Source: Alphaproteobacteria bacterium (GTDB taxonomy: Bacteria; Pseudomonadota; Alphaproteobacteria; Rhodospirillales; Magnetospirillaceae). From it: a stretch of DNA of 16,260 bases. The notes beneath the pieces are model-generated. The model saw nothing but the letters and a program-made list of their open reading frames with translations, did not search any database and was not told where the DNA came from. The stretch covers positions 1 to 16,260 of the forward strand of contig JADFZP010000021.1 of assembly GCA_015232485.1 (NCBI GenBank), given 5' to 3'. Shown here piece by piece: positions 1-9,811 of the stretch. Position numbers and translations under genes: made by a program. Each line of letters starts with the position of its first letter. Position 1 is the first letter of the stretch.

Positions 1-351
1 GAGCGGGCGCTCAAGGCCAAGCGGCCGACCCCGCTGACCCGGCTGCTGCCCTCGGTGGCCGACGCCGAATCGCTGACCGTGCGGCTGCTCGCCGCCTCCG
101 AGGCGGTGCTCGGGCTGGGGCTGGCCACCGGCATGGCGACGCAATGGTTCGAGATCGGGCGGGCGCTGGCGCTCGATCATAAGACGCTGCTGTCGCTGCT
201 GGCCTTCGCGGTGATCGGCGGGCTGCTGCTCGCCCATCGGCTGACGGGGGTTCGCGGCCGTCGCGCCGCGCGGCTGGTGCTGCTGGCTTGGCTGTTGCTG
301 ACGCTCGCTTATCCCGGCGTCAAATTTGTGACACAAGTGCTGCTTGTTTAG
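1..351 (+). CDS. CcsA/YpjD-like inner-membrane protein, C-terminal fragment (5' end outside window)
   Basis: The reading frame is open from base 1 to the TAA at 349-351, so about 116 residues of a protein starting upstream are visible. Three hydrophobic stretches are seen: around residues 30-46, 62-82 and 89-115. A polar DHKT motif precedes the middle one and an RGRRA motif follows it. The ending (LTLAYPGVKFVTQVLL) resembles the C-terminus of the CcsA/HemX/YpjD cytochrome c assembly family, where a conserved aspartate/histidine-lysine segment precedes the last helices. Members of that family are multi-pass inner-membrane proteins linked to haem handling or cytochrome c maturation. The assignment is by family resemblance only, because the WWD-type core lies outside the window. 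A different multi-pass membrane protein cannot be excluded. The 69-bp gap to dusB suggests it may be the preceding gene of the same strand cluster. Confidence 0.7.
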   Translation, partial: ERALKAKRPTPLTRLLPSVADAESLTVRLLAASEAVLGLGLATGMATQWFEIGRALALDHKTLLSLLAFAVIGGLLLAHRLTGVRGRRAARLVLLAWLLLTLAYPGVKFVTQVLLV

Positions 352-420
352 GCAGCCGCACCGGGTGCGCCTCGAAATTCTGCTTGCATAGTGGGCGCCT
401 GCCCAATAATTTCGCAGCCC
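352..420 (+). promoter_or_regulatory. Intergenic leader before dusB with small hairpins and a weak promoter candidate
   Basis: This 69-bp gap precedes the dusB-ntrBC genes. It holds a 13-bp palindrome at 357-369 (CGCACCGGGTGCG) and a second small stem at 392-405 (TGGGC, 4-nt loop, GCCCA). Neither is followed by a proper T-run, so neither is a convincing terminator. A weak promoter-like pair is TTGCAT at 384-389 and AATAAT at 405-410, but the 15-nt spacing is short. I see no sigma54 GG-N10-GC promoter here. The true promoter of the run may lie further upstream. Confidence 0.25.
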
Positions 421-1407
421 ATGACCCTCTCCATCGGACCCATCGACCTCGACAGCCCCGTCATTCTGGCGCCCATGTCGGGAGTGACCGACATGCCCTT
501 CCGCCGCTTGGTGAAAAGCCTGGGCGTCGGGCTGGTCGTGTCCGAGATGATCGCCAGCGAGGCGATGATCCGCGCCAACCGCCAGACCATGAAGATGTCT
601 TCGGCTTGCGCCGAGGAGCACCCGATGTCGGTGCAACTGGCCGGCTGCGAGCCCGAGCGGATGGCCGAGGCGGCCCGCCTCAACGAGGATCGCGGCGCCG
701 CGATCATCGACATCAACATGGGCTGCCCGGTCAAGAAGGTGGTCAAGGGCGACGCCGGCTCGGCGCTGATGCGCGACGAGCCGCTGGCCGCGCGCATTCT
801 CGAAGCCGTGGTGCGCGCCGTGCGCCTGCCGGTCACCTTGAAGATGCGGATGGGCTGGGACCACTCGTGCCTGAACGCGCCGCGACTGGCCCGCATCGCC
901 GAGGATTGCGGCGTCCGCATGGTCACCGTGCATGGCCGGACCCGGCAGCAGCTTTATACCGGCACCGCCGACTGGGCCTTCATCCGCTCGGTCAAGGACG
1001 CCGTGTCGATTCCGGTGGTCGGCAATGGCGACGTCAACAGCGTGGACGACGCCGCCGAGATGCTGCGCCAATCGGGCGCCGACGGCGTGATGATCGGCCG
1101 CGCCACCTATGGCCGCCCGTGGTTCCCCGCGCAGGTGGCGCATTTCCTGAAGACCGGCGAGCGTCTGCCCGATCCGACCCTCGATCGCCAGTACGAAATG
1201 CTGCGCGCCCATTACGAAGACATGCTGGTTCATTACGGCACCGAGGTGGGGGCGCGCATGGCGCGCAAGCACATCGCCTGGTATTCGCGCGGACTGCCCG
1301 GCTCGGCCGAGTTCCGCGCCCGCGTCAACGCCTTGCCCGACGCACGCCTGGTGGCGCGGGCGATCGACGAGTTCTATCAACCACTGCTCGAACGGAAGGC
1401 CGCCTGA
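421..1407 (+). CDS. dusB: tRNA-dihydrouridine synthase B (DusB / NifR3 family)
   Basis: Encodes 328 residues, the usual length for DusB, a cytoplasmic FMN enzyme that reduces uridines in the D-loop of tRNA using NADPH. The TIM-barrel signature is clear. The N-terminal FMN-contact motif APMSGVTD is at residues 17-24. The NMGCPVKKV motif carries the catalytic cysteine at residue 102. Flavin-phosphate motifs GNGDV (from 201) and MIGRA (from 224) follow. The start at ATG 421 is preferred because family similarity begins immediately after it. An in-frame GTG at 391 would add ten residues without an evident ribosome site. The stop directly abuts the ntrB ATG, the classic nifR3-ntrB arrangement of alphaproteobacteria, where this gene was first noted as nifR3. 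Co-transcription with ntrBC is inferred from that contact. Confidence 0.96.
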   Translation: MTLSIGPIDLDSPVILAPMSGVTDMPFRRLVKSLGVGLVVSEMIASEAMIRANRQTMKMSSACAEEHPMSVQLAGCEPERMAEAARLNEDRGAAIIDINMGCPVKKVVKGDAGSALMRDEPLAARILEAVVRAVRLPVTLKMRMGWDHSCLNAPRLARIAEDCGVRMVTVHGRTRQQLYTGTADWAFIRSVKDAVSIPVVGNGDVNSVDDAAEMLRQSGADGVMIGRATYGRPWFPAQVAHFLKTGERLPDPTLDRQYEMLRAHYEDMLVHYGTEVGARMARKHIAWYSRGLPGSAEFRARVNALPDARLVARAIDEFYQPLLERKAA

Positions 1408-2525
1408 ATGGTCAAAAAGCTTGCCTTCGCCCGCAAGCCGACGGCCCCCCGCGAGGTGGACCCGGCCCTGGTGCTCAACACCCTGGCGGCGGCGGTGCTG
1501 GTCCTCGACCAGGACAACGCGGTGCGCTACGTCAACGCCTCGGCCGAGCAGCTGTTCGAATCGGGCGCCGCGCATCTCTGCACCCAGTCGCTCGGCGACC
1601 TGCTGCCGATCGACAGCCCGGTGTTCTCGCTGATCGAGCAGGCGCGCGGCGATGCCTCGGCGGTTTCGGAATACGGCGTCACGCTGGACACGCCGCGCAC
1701 CGGCCACCGCACGGTCGGCGTCCAGGTGGCCTCGATGCTCGAGGAACACGGCTGGGTCGTCCTGTCGCTGGTCGAGCAATCGATCGCCCTCAAGATCGGC
1801 GCCCAGCTCACCCACCGCAACGCGGCGCGCTCGGTCACCGCGATGGCGGCGATCCTGGCGCACGAGGTCAAGAACCCGCTGTCGGGTATCCGCGGCGCCG
1901 CGCAGTTGCTGGAACAGAGCGCGCCCCCCGAGGACCGCCCGCTGACCCGCCTGATCTGCGACGAGGCCGACCGCATCGTCGCGCTGGTCGACCGCATGGA
2001 GGTGTTCTCGGACCAAAGGCCGCTGGAGCGCGACGCCATCAACATCCACAGCGTGCTCGAGCATGTCCGCCGGGTCGCCCAGGCCGGCTTCGGCCGCCAT
2101 GTCCGCTTCGTCGAGCAGTACGATCCCTCGCTGCCCGCCGTGTTCGGCAACCGCGACCAGTTGATCCAGGTGTTCCTCAATCTGATCAAGAACGCCGCCG
2201 AGGCGGTGCCGCAGGACGGCGGCGAAATCATCCTGTCGACCGCCTATCAGCACGGCGTCCGACTGGCGGTGCCCGGCACCCACGAGCGGCGCCATCTGCC
2301 GCTGGTGGTCAGCGTGCTGGACAACGGCGGCGGCATCCCCGACGACGTGAAGCCCCATTTGTTCGACGCCTTCGTCACCACCAAGGCGACCGGCACCGGC
2401 CTGGGCCTCGCGCTGGTCGCCAAGATCATCGGCGACCATGGTGGGATCATCGAATTCGACAGCATGCCGCGGCGCACCGTCTTCAAGGTCATGCTGCCCA
2501 TGGTCCAGAACGAGGACGCCCACTG

Positions 2526-2526
<1 letters not shown>
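1408..2526 (+). CDS. ntrB: Nitrogen regulation sensor histidine kinase/phosphatase NtrB (GlnL)
   Basis: A 372-residue soluble histidine kinase with no membrane segment, as expected for NtrB, which phosphorylates or dephosphorylates NtrC according to GlnB/PII state. A PAS-like domain covers about residues 18-130. The dimerisation/phosphoacceptor helix has the motif AHEVKNPLSGIRGAAQ with the phospho-histidine at 152. The ATPase domain shows the N box (NLIKNAAEA, from 258), the G1 box (DNGGGIP, from 305) and the G2 box (GTGLGLALV, from 329). The ATG follows the dusB stop with no gap, and a GGAAGG-type ribosome site lies just upstream inside dusB. Its TGA overlaps the ntrC ATG (TGATG), which suggests translational coupling and fixed stoichiometry with its partner regulator. 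Identification rests on soluble architecture plus adjacency to ntrC. Confidence 0.96.
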
Positions 2527-3965
<1,439 letters not shown>

Positions 3966-3975
3966 TGGCCGCGCG

Positions 3976-6180
3976 ATGAACGGCATCGGCGGCATCGCGT
4001 CATGGGCGCGGCGGGTCGGGCTGGCCGGAAAGCTGGCGCTGGCGCTGGCGCTGGCCTCGATCGTCTCGGGCGTCGCCACCTATGGCGCGCTGACCTCGGC
4101 GCCGCTGGGCGGGCCGGGGTCGACCGAAGTCAAGACCCTGCTGATCGTCGACGTGGTTCTGCTCTTGATGCTGGGCGCCGTGGTGGCGCGCCGCATGACC
4201 CACGTCTGGAACGAGGGGCGCAGGGGGGGCGGGGGATCGCGCCTGCATCGCCGCCTCGTGCTGCTGTTCAGCGGCATGGCGGTGACTCCGGCGATCATCG
4301 TGGCGGTCTTCTCGGCGCTGTTCTTCCACCTTGGCGTCGAGGCGTGGTTCGACAAGACGGTGCAGCGGGCGCTGCTCGAATCGAACGCCGTGGCGCGCGC
4401 CTATCTCGAGGAGCATCAGCACGCCATCGCCGGCGACGCCTTGGCGATGGCCGCCGAGATCAATCGCGACGGTTACACCGGCCTGCGTGGGCTGGGGCGC
4501 GAGGCGGCCAGCCGGGGCCTCGCCGAGGCCATCGTGTTCGATCCGCAGGGCAGGGTGCTGGCGCGCTCGGGCTTTTCCTTCTCGATCGAACTGGCCATCG
4601 AGCAAATTCCGCTCTGGGCCATCGAGCGGGCCCGCAACGGCGAGGTCGCGGTGATCGACACCGACGACGACGACCGGGTGCGCGCCCTGGTGCGTCTCGA
4701 CGGCGCCACCTCCGACGCCTATCTGTTCGTCGGACGCTTCGTCGATCCGAAGGTGATCGGCCATATGGAGCGCACCGCCGACGCGGTCAGCGTCTATCAG
4801 AGCCTGGAGGGCCGGCGCTCATACACCTATGTCACCCTGACCACCATGTTCCTGCTGGTCGCCCTGCTGCTTTTGATGGCGGCGGCTTGGATGGGGCTCA
4901 ACTTGGCCAACCAGTTGGCGCGGCCGATCGGACGATTGATCGGCGCCGCCGAAAAGGTCGGCGAGGGTGACCTCACGGTGCGCGTCGACGATCTGGGCGG
5001 CCAGGACGACATGGCGCTGCTGAGCCGCGCCTTCAATCGCATGACCAGCGAGTTGTCGAGCCAGCGCCAACGCCTGATCGACGCCAACCGCGAGTTGGAC
5101 GAGCGACGCCGCTTCACCGAGACGGTGCTGGCCGGCGTCTCGGCCGGGGTGATCGGACTCGACGCCGAGGGGAGCGTCACGCTGCCCAACCGTTCGGCCG
5201 CCGATCTGCTGGGCGTCGATTTCGAAGCGGCGGCCGGGCTGCCGCTGGCCGAAGTGGTGCCCGAAATGGCCGATGTGCTCGATCAGGTCCGGCGCCGGCC
5301 CGACCGCCTGCTGCAAGCCGAGGTCATGCTGCCACGCGCCGACCAGACCCGCGTGCTGCTGGTGCGGGTCGCCGCCGAACGGCTGGACTCCGAGGTGATC
5401 GGCTATGTCGTCACCTTCGACGACATCACCGAACTGGTCAACGCGCAGCGCAAGGCGGCCTGGGCCGACGTGGCCCGGCGCATCGCGCACGAGATCAAGA
5501 ACCCGCTGACCCCCATCCAGCTGTCCGCCGAGCGTCTGAAACGCAAATACCAGCGCCAGATCCAGACCGACGTCGAAACCTTCGTCACCTGCACCGACAC
5601 CATCATCCGTCAGGTCGGCGACATCGGCCGCATGGTCGACGAGTTCTCGGCCTTCGCCCGCATGCCGGCCCCGGTGATGCGGGCCGAGGATCTGTGCGAG
5701 ATCGCCCGTCAGGCGGTGTTCCTCCAGCGCGGCGCCTGGTCGGGCGTCACGGTCGAGGCGCGACTGCCCGACGCGCCGATCGAAGTCCTGTGCGACGGCC
5801 GGCAGGTCGGGCAGGCGATGACCAATCTGATCAAGAACGCCGCCGAATCGATCCTTGGACGCGACGGCGAGAATCTTGCGCCCGGCCGCGTGGTGGTGAC
5901 CCTGGCCGCCGAGGGCGAGCGGGTGCGGCTGGTCGTCGAGGACAATGGGCGCGGCTTGCCGCGCGATTTGCGCGATCGCCTGACCGAACCCTATGTCACA
6001 ACCCGCACCAAGGGTACCGGATTGGGCCTTGCCATCGTCAAGAAAATCATGGAAGACCATGGGGGCTTCATCCTGCTCGAAGACGCCGAGGGCCAGGGCG
6101 CCCGCGTCATTCTGATCTTCCCCGCCGGCGAGCCGGCTCCGTCCAAATGGCAAAGCACCGCGACCCATGGCGACGCATGA
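3976..6180 (+). CDS. ntrY: Membrane nitrogen/redox sensor histidine kinase NtrY
   Basis: A 734-residue transmembrane histidine kinase. Predicted membrane segments are near residues 19-39, 54-71, 94-117 and 284-307, with a periplasmic sensing domain of about 165 residues between the last two. A HAMP linker follows at about 308-360 (ANQLARPIGRLI), then a PAS domain at about 385-490. The kinase core follows with phospho-histidine H505 (AHEIKNPLTPIQ), an N box near 617-625 (NLIKNAAES), G1 at 656 (DNGRGLP) and G2 at 680 (GTGLGLAIV). This order and length match NtrY, which phosphorylates NtrX and in several alphaproteobacteria also cross-talks with NtrC. Ten bases separate it from ntrC, and I see no strong ribosome site before ATG 3976. 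The first helix is encoded by four tandem GCTGGC repeats. The final 14 bases overlap ntrX. Confidence 0.95.
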   Translation: MNGIGGIASWARRVGLAGKLALALALASIVSGVATYGALTSAPLGGPGSTEVKTLLIVDVVLLLMLGAVVARRMTHVWNEGRRGGGGSRLHRRLVLLFSGMAVTPAIIVAVFSALFFHLGVEAWFDKTVQRALLESNAVARAYLEEHQHAIAGDALAMAAEINRDGYTGLRGLGREAASRGLAEAIVFDPQGRVLARSGFSFSIELAIEQIPLWAIERARNGEVAVIDTDDDDRVRALVRLDGATSDAYLFVGRFVDPKVIGHMERTADAVSVYQSLEGRRSYTYVTLTTMFLLVALLLLMAAAWMGLNLANQLARPIGRLIGAAEKVGEGDLTVRVDDLGGQDDMALLSRAFNRMTSELSSQRQRLIDANRELDERRRFTETVLAGVSAGVIGLDAEGSVTLPNRSAADLLGVDFEAAAGLPLAEVVPEMADVLDQVRRRPDRLLQAEVMLPRADQTRVLLVRVAAERLDSEVIGYVVTFDDITELVNAQRKAAWADVARRIAHEIKNPLTPIQLSAERLKRKYQRQIQTDVETFVTCTDTIIRQVGDIGRMVDEFSAFARMPAPVMRAEDLCEIARQAVFLQRGAWSGVTVEARLPDAPIEVLCDGRQVGQAMTNLIKNAAESILGRDGENLAPGRVVVTLAAEGERVRLVVEDNGRGLPRDLRDRLTEPYVTTRTKGTGLGLAIVKKIMEDHGGFILLEDAEGQGARVILIFPAGEPAPSKWQSTATHGDA
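4032..4055 (+). repeat. Hexanucleotide tandem repeat, GCTGGC x4, in ntrY
   Basis: Four perfect head-to-tail copies of GCTGGC lie in the codons of the first predicted NtrY membrane helix and encode an alternating Leu-Ala run. Gain or loss of units would stay in frame and change helix length by two residues each. Confidence 0.8.
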
Positions 6181-7564
6181 GATCCTGATCGTCGACGACG
6201 AAGCCGACATCCGCATGCTGATCGCCGACATCCTTGGCGACGAGGGATACGCGACGCGCGAGGCCGGCACCGCCGACGACGCCCTCGAGGCCTTGCAGGC
6301 CCGCCGCCCCAGTCTGGTGATCCTCGACATCTGGCTGCAAGGCAGCGACATGGACGGGATGGACATCCTCGAACACGTCAAGCGCGACCATCCCATGGTG
6401 CCGGTGCTGATGATCAGCGGCCACGGCAGCATCGAAACCGCCGTCAAGGCCCTAAAGATCGGCGCCTACGACTTCATCGAGAAGCCCTTCAAGACCGACC
6501 GCCTGCTGGTCACCATCGAGCGCGCCATCGAGGCCGCCCACTTGCGGCAGGAGAACGAGGAGTTGCGCCTGCGGGCCGGCGGCCCGACCGAACTGGTCGG
6601 CGTCTCGAACGCCATCAACCAAGTGCGCCAGGGCATCGAGCGGGTGGCGCCGACCGGCTCGCGCGTGCTGCTCACCGGGCCGGCCGGCTCGGGCAAGGAG
6701 GTCGCGGCGCGCCTGATCCACGCCCGCTCGCGCCGCGCGCAAGGGCGCTTCGTGGTGCTGAATTGCGCCGCCATGACGCCCGACCGCGTCGAGATCGAAC
6801 TGTTCGGCACCGAAAAGGGCGAGGGGCCGGATGCCGCCCGCAAGATCGGCACCTTCGAAATGGCGCATGGCGGCACCTTGTTCCTCGACGAAGTCGCCGA
6901 CATGCCGCTGGAGACGCAGGGCAAGATCGTGCGCGCCTTGCAGGAGCAGACCTTCGAGCGGGTCGGCGGCGGCAAGCGGGTCTCGGTGGACGTGCGGGTG
7001 ATCGCCGCCTCGAACCGCGACATCAAGGCCGAGATGGCGGCCGGGCGCTTCCGCCAAGACCTGTTCTATCGCCTGAACGTGGTGCCGCTGGAACTGCCCT
7101 CGCTGCGCGACCGGCGGGACGACATCCCATTGCTGGCCAAGCATTTCATGGACACGGCGGCCCGCGCGGCGGGGCTGGTGCCCCGTCTGCTGGCCGAGGA
7201 CGCGCTGGCCGCGCTGCAAGCCTATGACTGGCCGGGCAATGTTCGCCAGTTGCGCAACGTGGTCGACTGGATCCTGATCATGGCCGGCGGCGACGTGCGC
7301 GAGCCGGTCCATGCCGACATGCTGCCGCCCGATATCGGCGCCATCACGCCCGCCGTGCTGCGCTGGGAGAAATCGGGCGAGATCATGACATTGCCGCTGC
7401 GCGACGCGCGCGAGGTGTTCGAGCGCGAATATCTGCTGGCCCAGGTCACCCGGTTTGGCGGCAACATCTCGCGGACCGCCGCGTTCGTCGGGATGGAACG
7501 ATCCGCCCTGCATCGCAAGCTCAAGCTTCTCGGCGTGCACTCGGACGAGAAGGGACGCGCTTGA
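6167..7564 (+). CDS. ntrX: Response regulator NtrX (NtrC-family, lacks GAFTGA)
   Basis: A 465-residue NtrC-like regulator, partner of NtrY. The receiver domain carries D10-D11 and phospho-acceptor D54 (VILDIWLQG), followed by the conserved IEKPF lysine. The AAA+ domain has a Walker A variant GPAGSGKE (171-178) and Walker B in FLDEVADMP. Where NtrC has GAFTGA, this protein reads KGEGPDAARKIG (from residue 217), so the sigma54-contact loop is missing. That is a known property of many alphaproteobacterial NtrX proteins, which are thought to act at other promoters or as repressors. A Fis-type helix-turn-helix closes the protein (MERSALHRKLKLLGV). The start codon ATG 6167 lies within ntrY, a 14-base overlap, implying translational coupling. 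A 16-base gap leads into trkA. Confidence 0.95.
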   Translation: MATHEILIVDDEADIRMLIADILGDEGYATREAGTADDALEALQARRPSLVILDIWLQGSDMDGMDILEHVKRDHPMVPVLMISGHGSIETAVKALKIGAYDFIEKPFKTDRLLVTIERAIEAAHLRQENEELRLRAGGPTELVGVSNAINQVRQGIERVAPTGSRVLLTGPAGSGKEVAARLIHARSRRAQGRFVVLNCAAMTPDRVEIELFGTEKGEGPDAARKIGTFEMAHGGTLFLDEVADMPLETQGKIVRALQEQTFERVGGGKRVSVDVRVIAASNRDIKAEMAAGRFRQDLFYRLNVVPLELPSLRDRRDDIPLLAKHFMDTAARAAGLVPRLLAEDALAALQAYDWPGNVRQLRNVVDWILIMAGGDVREPVHADMLPPDIGAITPAVLRWEKSGEIMTLPLRDAREVFEREYLLAQVTRFGGNISRTAAFVGMERSALHRKLKLLGVHSDEKGRA

Positions 7565-7580
7565 CCAAAGGAATCCTCGC

Positions 7581-8957
7581 ATGAAGGTCATCATCTGCGG
7601 CGCCGGCCAGGTGGGCTTCAACATCGCCCGCTATCTGGCGGGCGAGAACAACGACGTCACGGTCATCGACCAGCGCGCCGACCTGATCCGCAAGATCAGC
7701 GACACGCTCGACGTCCAGGCCATCCTGGGCTACGCCTCGCATCCGCCGGTGCTGGAACAGGCGGGGGCGGGCGACGCCGACATGCTGATCGCGGTGACCC
7801 ACGCCGACGAGGTCAACATGGTGGCCTGCCAAGTGGCCCACTCGCTGTTCAACGTGCCGACCAAGATCGCCCGCGTGCGCAGCCAAAGCTACCTCAACCC
7901 GATGTGGGCCAATCTGTTCTCGCGCGATCATCTGCCGATCGACGTGATCATCTCGCCCGAGATCGAGGTGGCCCGCGCCATCACCCGCAGGCTTCAAGTG
8001 CCCGGCGCGATCGACGTGATTCCGCTGGCCAACGACCGCGTGCGGCTGATCGGGGTGCGCTGCTCGGAATCCTGCCCGCTGATCAACACGCCGCTGCGCC
8101 AGCTTTCGGTGCTGTTCCCCGACCTCAACATCGTGATCATCGGCATCGTGCGCCAGGGCAACGCGCTGGTTCCCACGCCCGAGGATCAAATGCTGATCGG
8201 CGACGAGGTCTATTTCGTCGTCGACACCTCGCACATCGCCCGCGCCATGGCCGCGTTCGGCCACGAGGAGAAGGAGGCGCGCCGCATCATCATCTTCGGC
8301 GGCGGCAATATCGGCCTGTTCCTCGCCCAGCAGATCGAGGCGTCGACCACCGGGGTGACCGCCAAGGTCATCGAGATGAACCGCGAGCGGGCCGAATACG
8401 TGGCCCGCACGCTGCATCATTCGGTGGTGCTGAACGGCGACGTGCTCGATTCCGAAATCCTGGAAGAGGCCAGCATCGGCACCGCCGAAACCGCCGTCGC
8501 GGTGACCAACGACGACGAGACCAACATCCTGTCGGCCTTGCTCGCCAAGCGGTATGGCTGCCGCCGCGCCATGGCCTTGGTCAACAAGACCGACTACCAG
8601 TCGCTGGTGTCGACGCTGGGCGTCGACGTGGTGATCAGCCCGCGCGCCATCACCGTCTCGAACATCCTGCAGCACGTCCGGCGCGGCCGAATCCACGCGG
8701 TGCACTCGCTGCACGAGGGCTTCGGCGAGTTGATCGAGGCCGACGCGCTGGAGACCTCGCCGCTGGTCGGCAAGCCTTTGAAGGAAATCAAGCTGCCCAA
8801 CGGCGTGCTGATCGGCGCCCTGGTGCGCGAGGACAAGGTGATCAGCCCACGCGGCACCACCGTGGTGCAGGCCAACGATCGCGTCATCCTGTTCGCCGCC
8901 GCCGAGCAGGTGAAGAAGGTCGAAAAGATGTTCTCGGTCCGGCTGGAGTATTTCTGA
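7581..8957 (+). CDS. trkA: Trk potassium uptake NAD-binding regulatory subunit TrkA
   Basis: Encodes 458 residues, the same length as the Escherichia coli TrkA. The protein is a peripheral cytoplasmic subunit that binds NAD(H)/ATP and gates the TrkH/TrkG K+ channel. It has the duplicated RCK layout: a first Rossmann motif CGAGQVG at residues 6-12, a first C-terminal ligand domain near 135-225, a second Rossmann motif GGGNIG at 240-245, and a second C-terminal domain at the end. ATG 7581 is chosen because it begins directly with the Rossmann strand (MKVIICGAG) and has an AAAGGA ribosome site at good spacing. No trkH/trkG is visible in the window. Location directly after ntrX recurs in Rhodospirillales-type ntr clusters, from general knowledge of that neighbourhood. 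Confidence 0.97.
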   Translation: MKVIICGAGQVGFNIARYLAGENNDVTVIDQRADLIRKISDTLDVQAILGYASHPPVLEQAGAGDADMLIAVTHADEVNMVACQVAHSLFNVPTKIARVRSQSYLNPMWANLFSRDHLPIDVIISPEIEVARAITRRLQVPGAIDVIPLANDRVRLIGVRCSESCPLINTPLRQLSVLFPDLNIVIIGIVRQGNALVPTPEDQMLIGDEVYFVVDTSHIARAMAAFGHEEKEARRIIIFGGGNIGLFLAQQIEASTTGVTAKVIEMNRERAEYVARTLHHSVVLNGDVLDSEILEEASIGTAETAVAVTNDDETNILSALLAKRYGCRRAMALVNKTDYQSLVSTLGVDVVISPRAITVSNILQHVRRGRIHAVHSLHEGFGELIEADALETSPLVGKPLKEIKLPNGVLIGALVREDKVISPRGTTVVQANDRVILFAAAEQVKKVEKMFSVRLEYF

Positions 8958-8959
8958 TC

Positions 8960-9811
8960 ATGTCGCGCGTCGCCTATGTCAATGGCCGTTACGTCCCCCA
9001 TCGCGACGCCGCCGTCCATATCGAGGATCGCGGCTACCAATTCGCCGACGGCGTCTACGAGGTCATCGCGGTGGCCGGCGGACGGCTGGTGGACGAGGCC
9101 GGGCATCTGGCCCGCCTGCGCTACTCGCTGGGTGAACTGGGCATCCCGCGGCCGATGACCGACCGCGCCCTGGCCGTCGTGCTGCGCGAGGTGGTCCGCC
9201 GCAATCTGGTCAAGGACGGCGTGGTCTACCTGCAAGTCACCCGCGGCGTGGCGCGGCGCGACCATGGCTGGGCCGACGGCATGCCCCCCAGCGTGGTGGC
9301 GACCGCCCGCCCAAAGAAGCAGCCCACCGCCCTGGCGGCCAAGGGCGTGTCCGTCATCACCGTTCCGGATCTGCGATGGAAACGTTGCGACATCAAGACG
9401 GTGGGCCTTCTTCCTAACGTGATGGCGAAACAGTTGGCGCGCGCCGCCGGGGCCTTCGAGGCGTGGATGGTCGACGACCAGGGCAATGTCACCGAGGGCA
9501 CGTCGAGCAATGCCTGGATCGTCACCCGCGACGGCGCGGTGGTCACCCGCAAGGCCGACAGCGCCATCCTCAACGGCATCACCCGCACCGCCGTGGTCGA
9601 GGCGGCCGCGGCGGCCGGGCTGGCCCTCCAGACGCGCCCCTTCTCGGTCGACGAGGCGCTGGGCGCCGCCGAAGCCTTCGTGACCAGCACGACGTCGTTC
9701 GTGCTGCCGGTGATCTCGATCGACGGCCGCCCGGTGGGCGACGGCAAACCGGGGCCGATGGCCCGCAAGCTGCTGGGCCTTTATTGCGAGAAGGCGGGGC
9801 TGGGCGAATGA
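8960..9811 (+). CDS. dat: Class IV PLP aminotransferase, D-amino-acid aminotransferase-like
   Basis: A 283-residue fold-type IV pyridoxal-phosphate aminotransferase. The Schiff-base lysine is K146 in the motif RCDIKTVGLLPN. The cofactor-contact EGTSSN motif carries E179. An R-D-H triad at residues 100-102 (ARRDHG) matches the alpha-carboxylate trap (R98/H100) of Bacillus D-amino-acid transaminase, which favours that activity over branched-chain aminotransferase or aminodeoxychorismate lyase. It probably interconverts D-alanine and D-glutamate with 2-oxo acids and could feed peptidoglycan precursors. The substrate is inferred from motifs only. It starts two bases after the trkA stop, with a GGAG ribosome site inside trkA. 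Its last bases overlap the next gene as ATGA. Its job in a nitrogen-regulation cluster may simply be amino-group metabolism. Confidence 0.88.
   Translation: MSRVAYVNGRYVPHRDAAVHIEDRGYQFADGVYEVIAVAGGRLVDEAGHLARLRYSLGELGIPRPMTDRALAVVLREVVRRNLVKDGVVYLQVTRGVARRDHGWADGMPPSVVATARPKKQPTALAAKGVSVITVPDLRWKRCDIKTVGLLPNVMAKQLARAAGAFEAWMVDDQGNVTEGTSSNAWIVTRDGAVVTRKADSAILNGITRTAVVEAAAAAGLALQTRPFSVDEALGAAEAFVTSTTSFVLPVISIDGRPVGDGKPGPMARKLLGLYCEKAGLGE

Noticed and set aside
326..336. TTGTG-A-CACAA inverted repeat resembling a CRP/FNR-type half-site pair
   Set aside because: It lies in the last codons of the membrane protein gene, is only 5+5 bp with a 1-bp spacer rather than the usual spacing, and is likely chance.
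378..392. TTGC-containing stretch before dusB as a sigma54 promoter
   Set aside because: The required GG at the -24 position, ten bases before the GC, is absent.
288..2525. Long open plus-strand frame running across dusB and ntrB before joining ntrC
   Set aside because: It is a GC-driven shadow frame: its composition is Arg/Pro/Ala/Gly-rich with no motifs, while dusB and ntrB in another frame have full catalytic motifs. Only the ntrC part, from 2526, is real.
4819..6447. 542-codon minus-strand open frame opposite ntrY
   Set aside because: Antisense shadow; the plus strand encodes an intact NtrY kinase core across the same bases.
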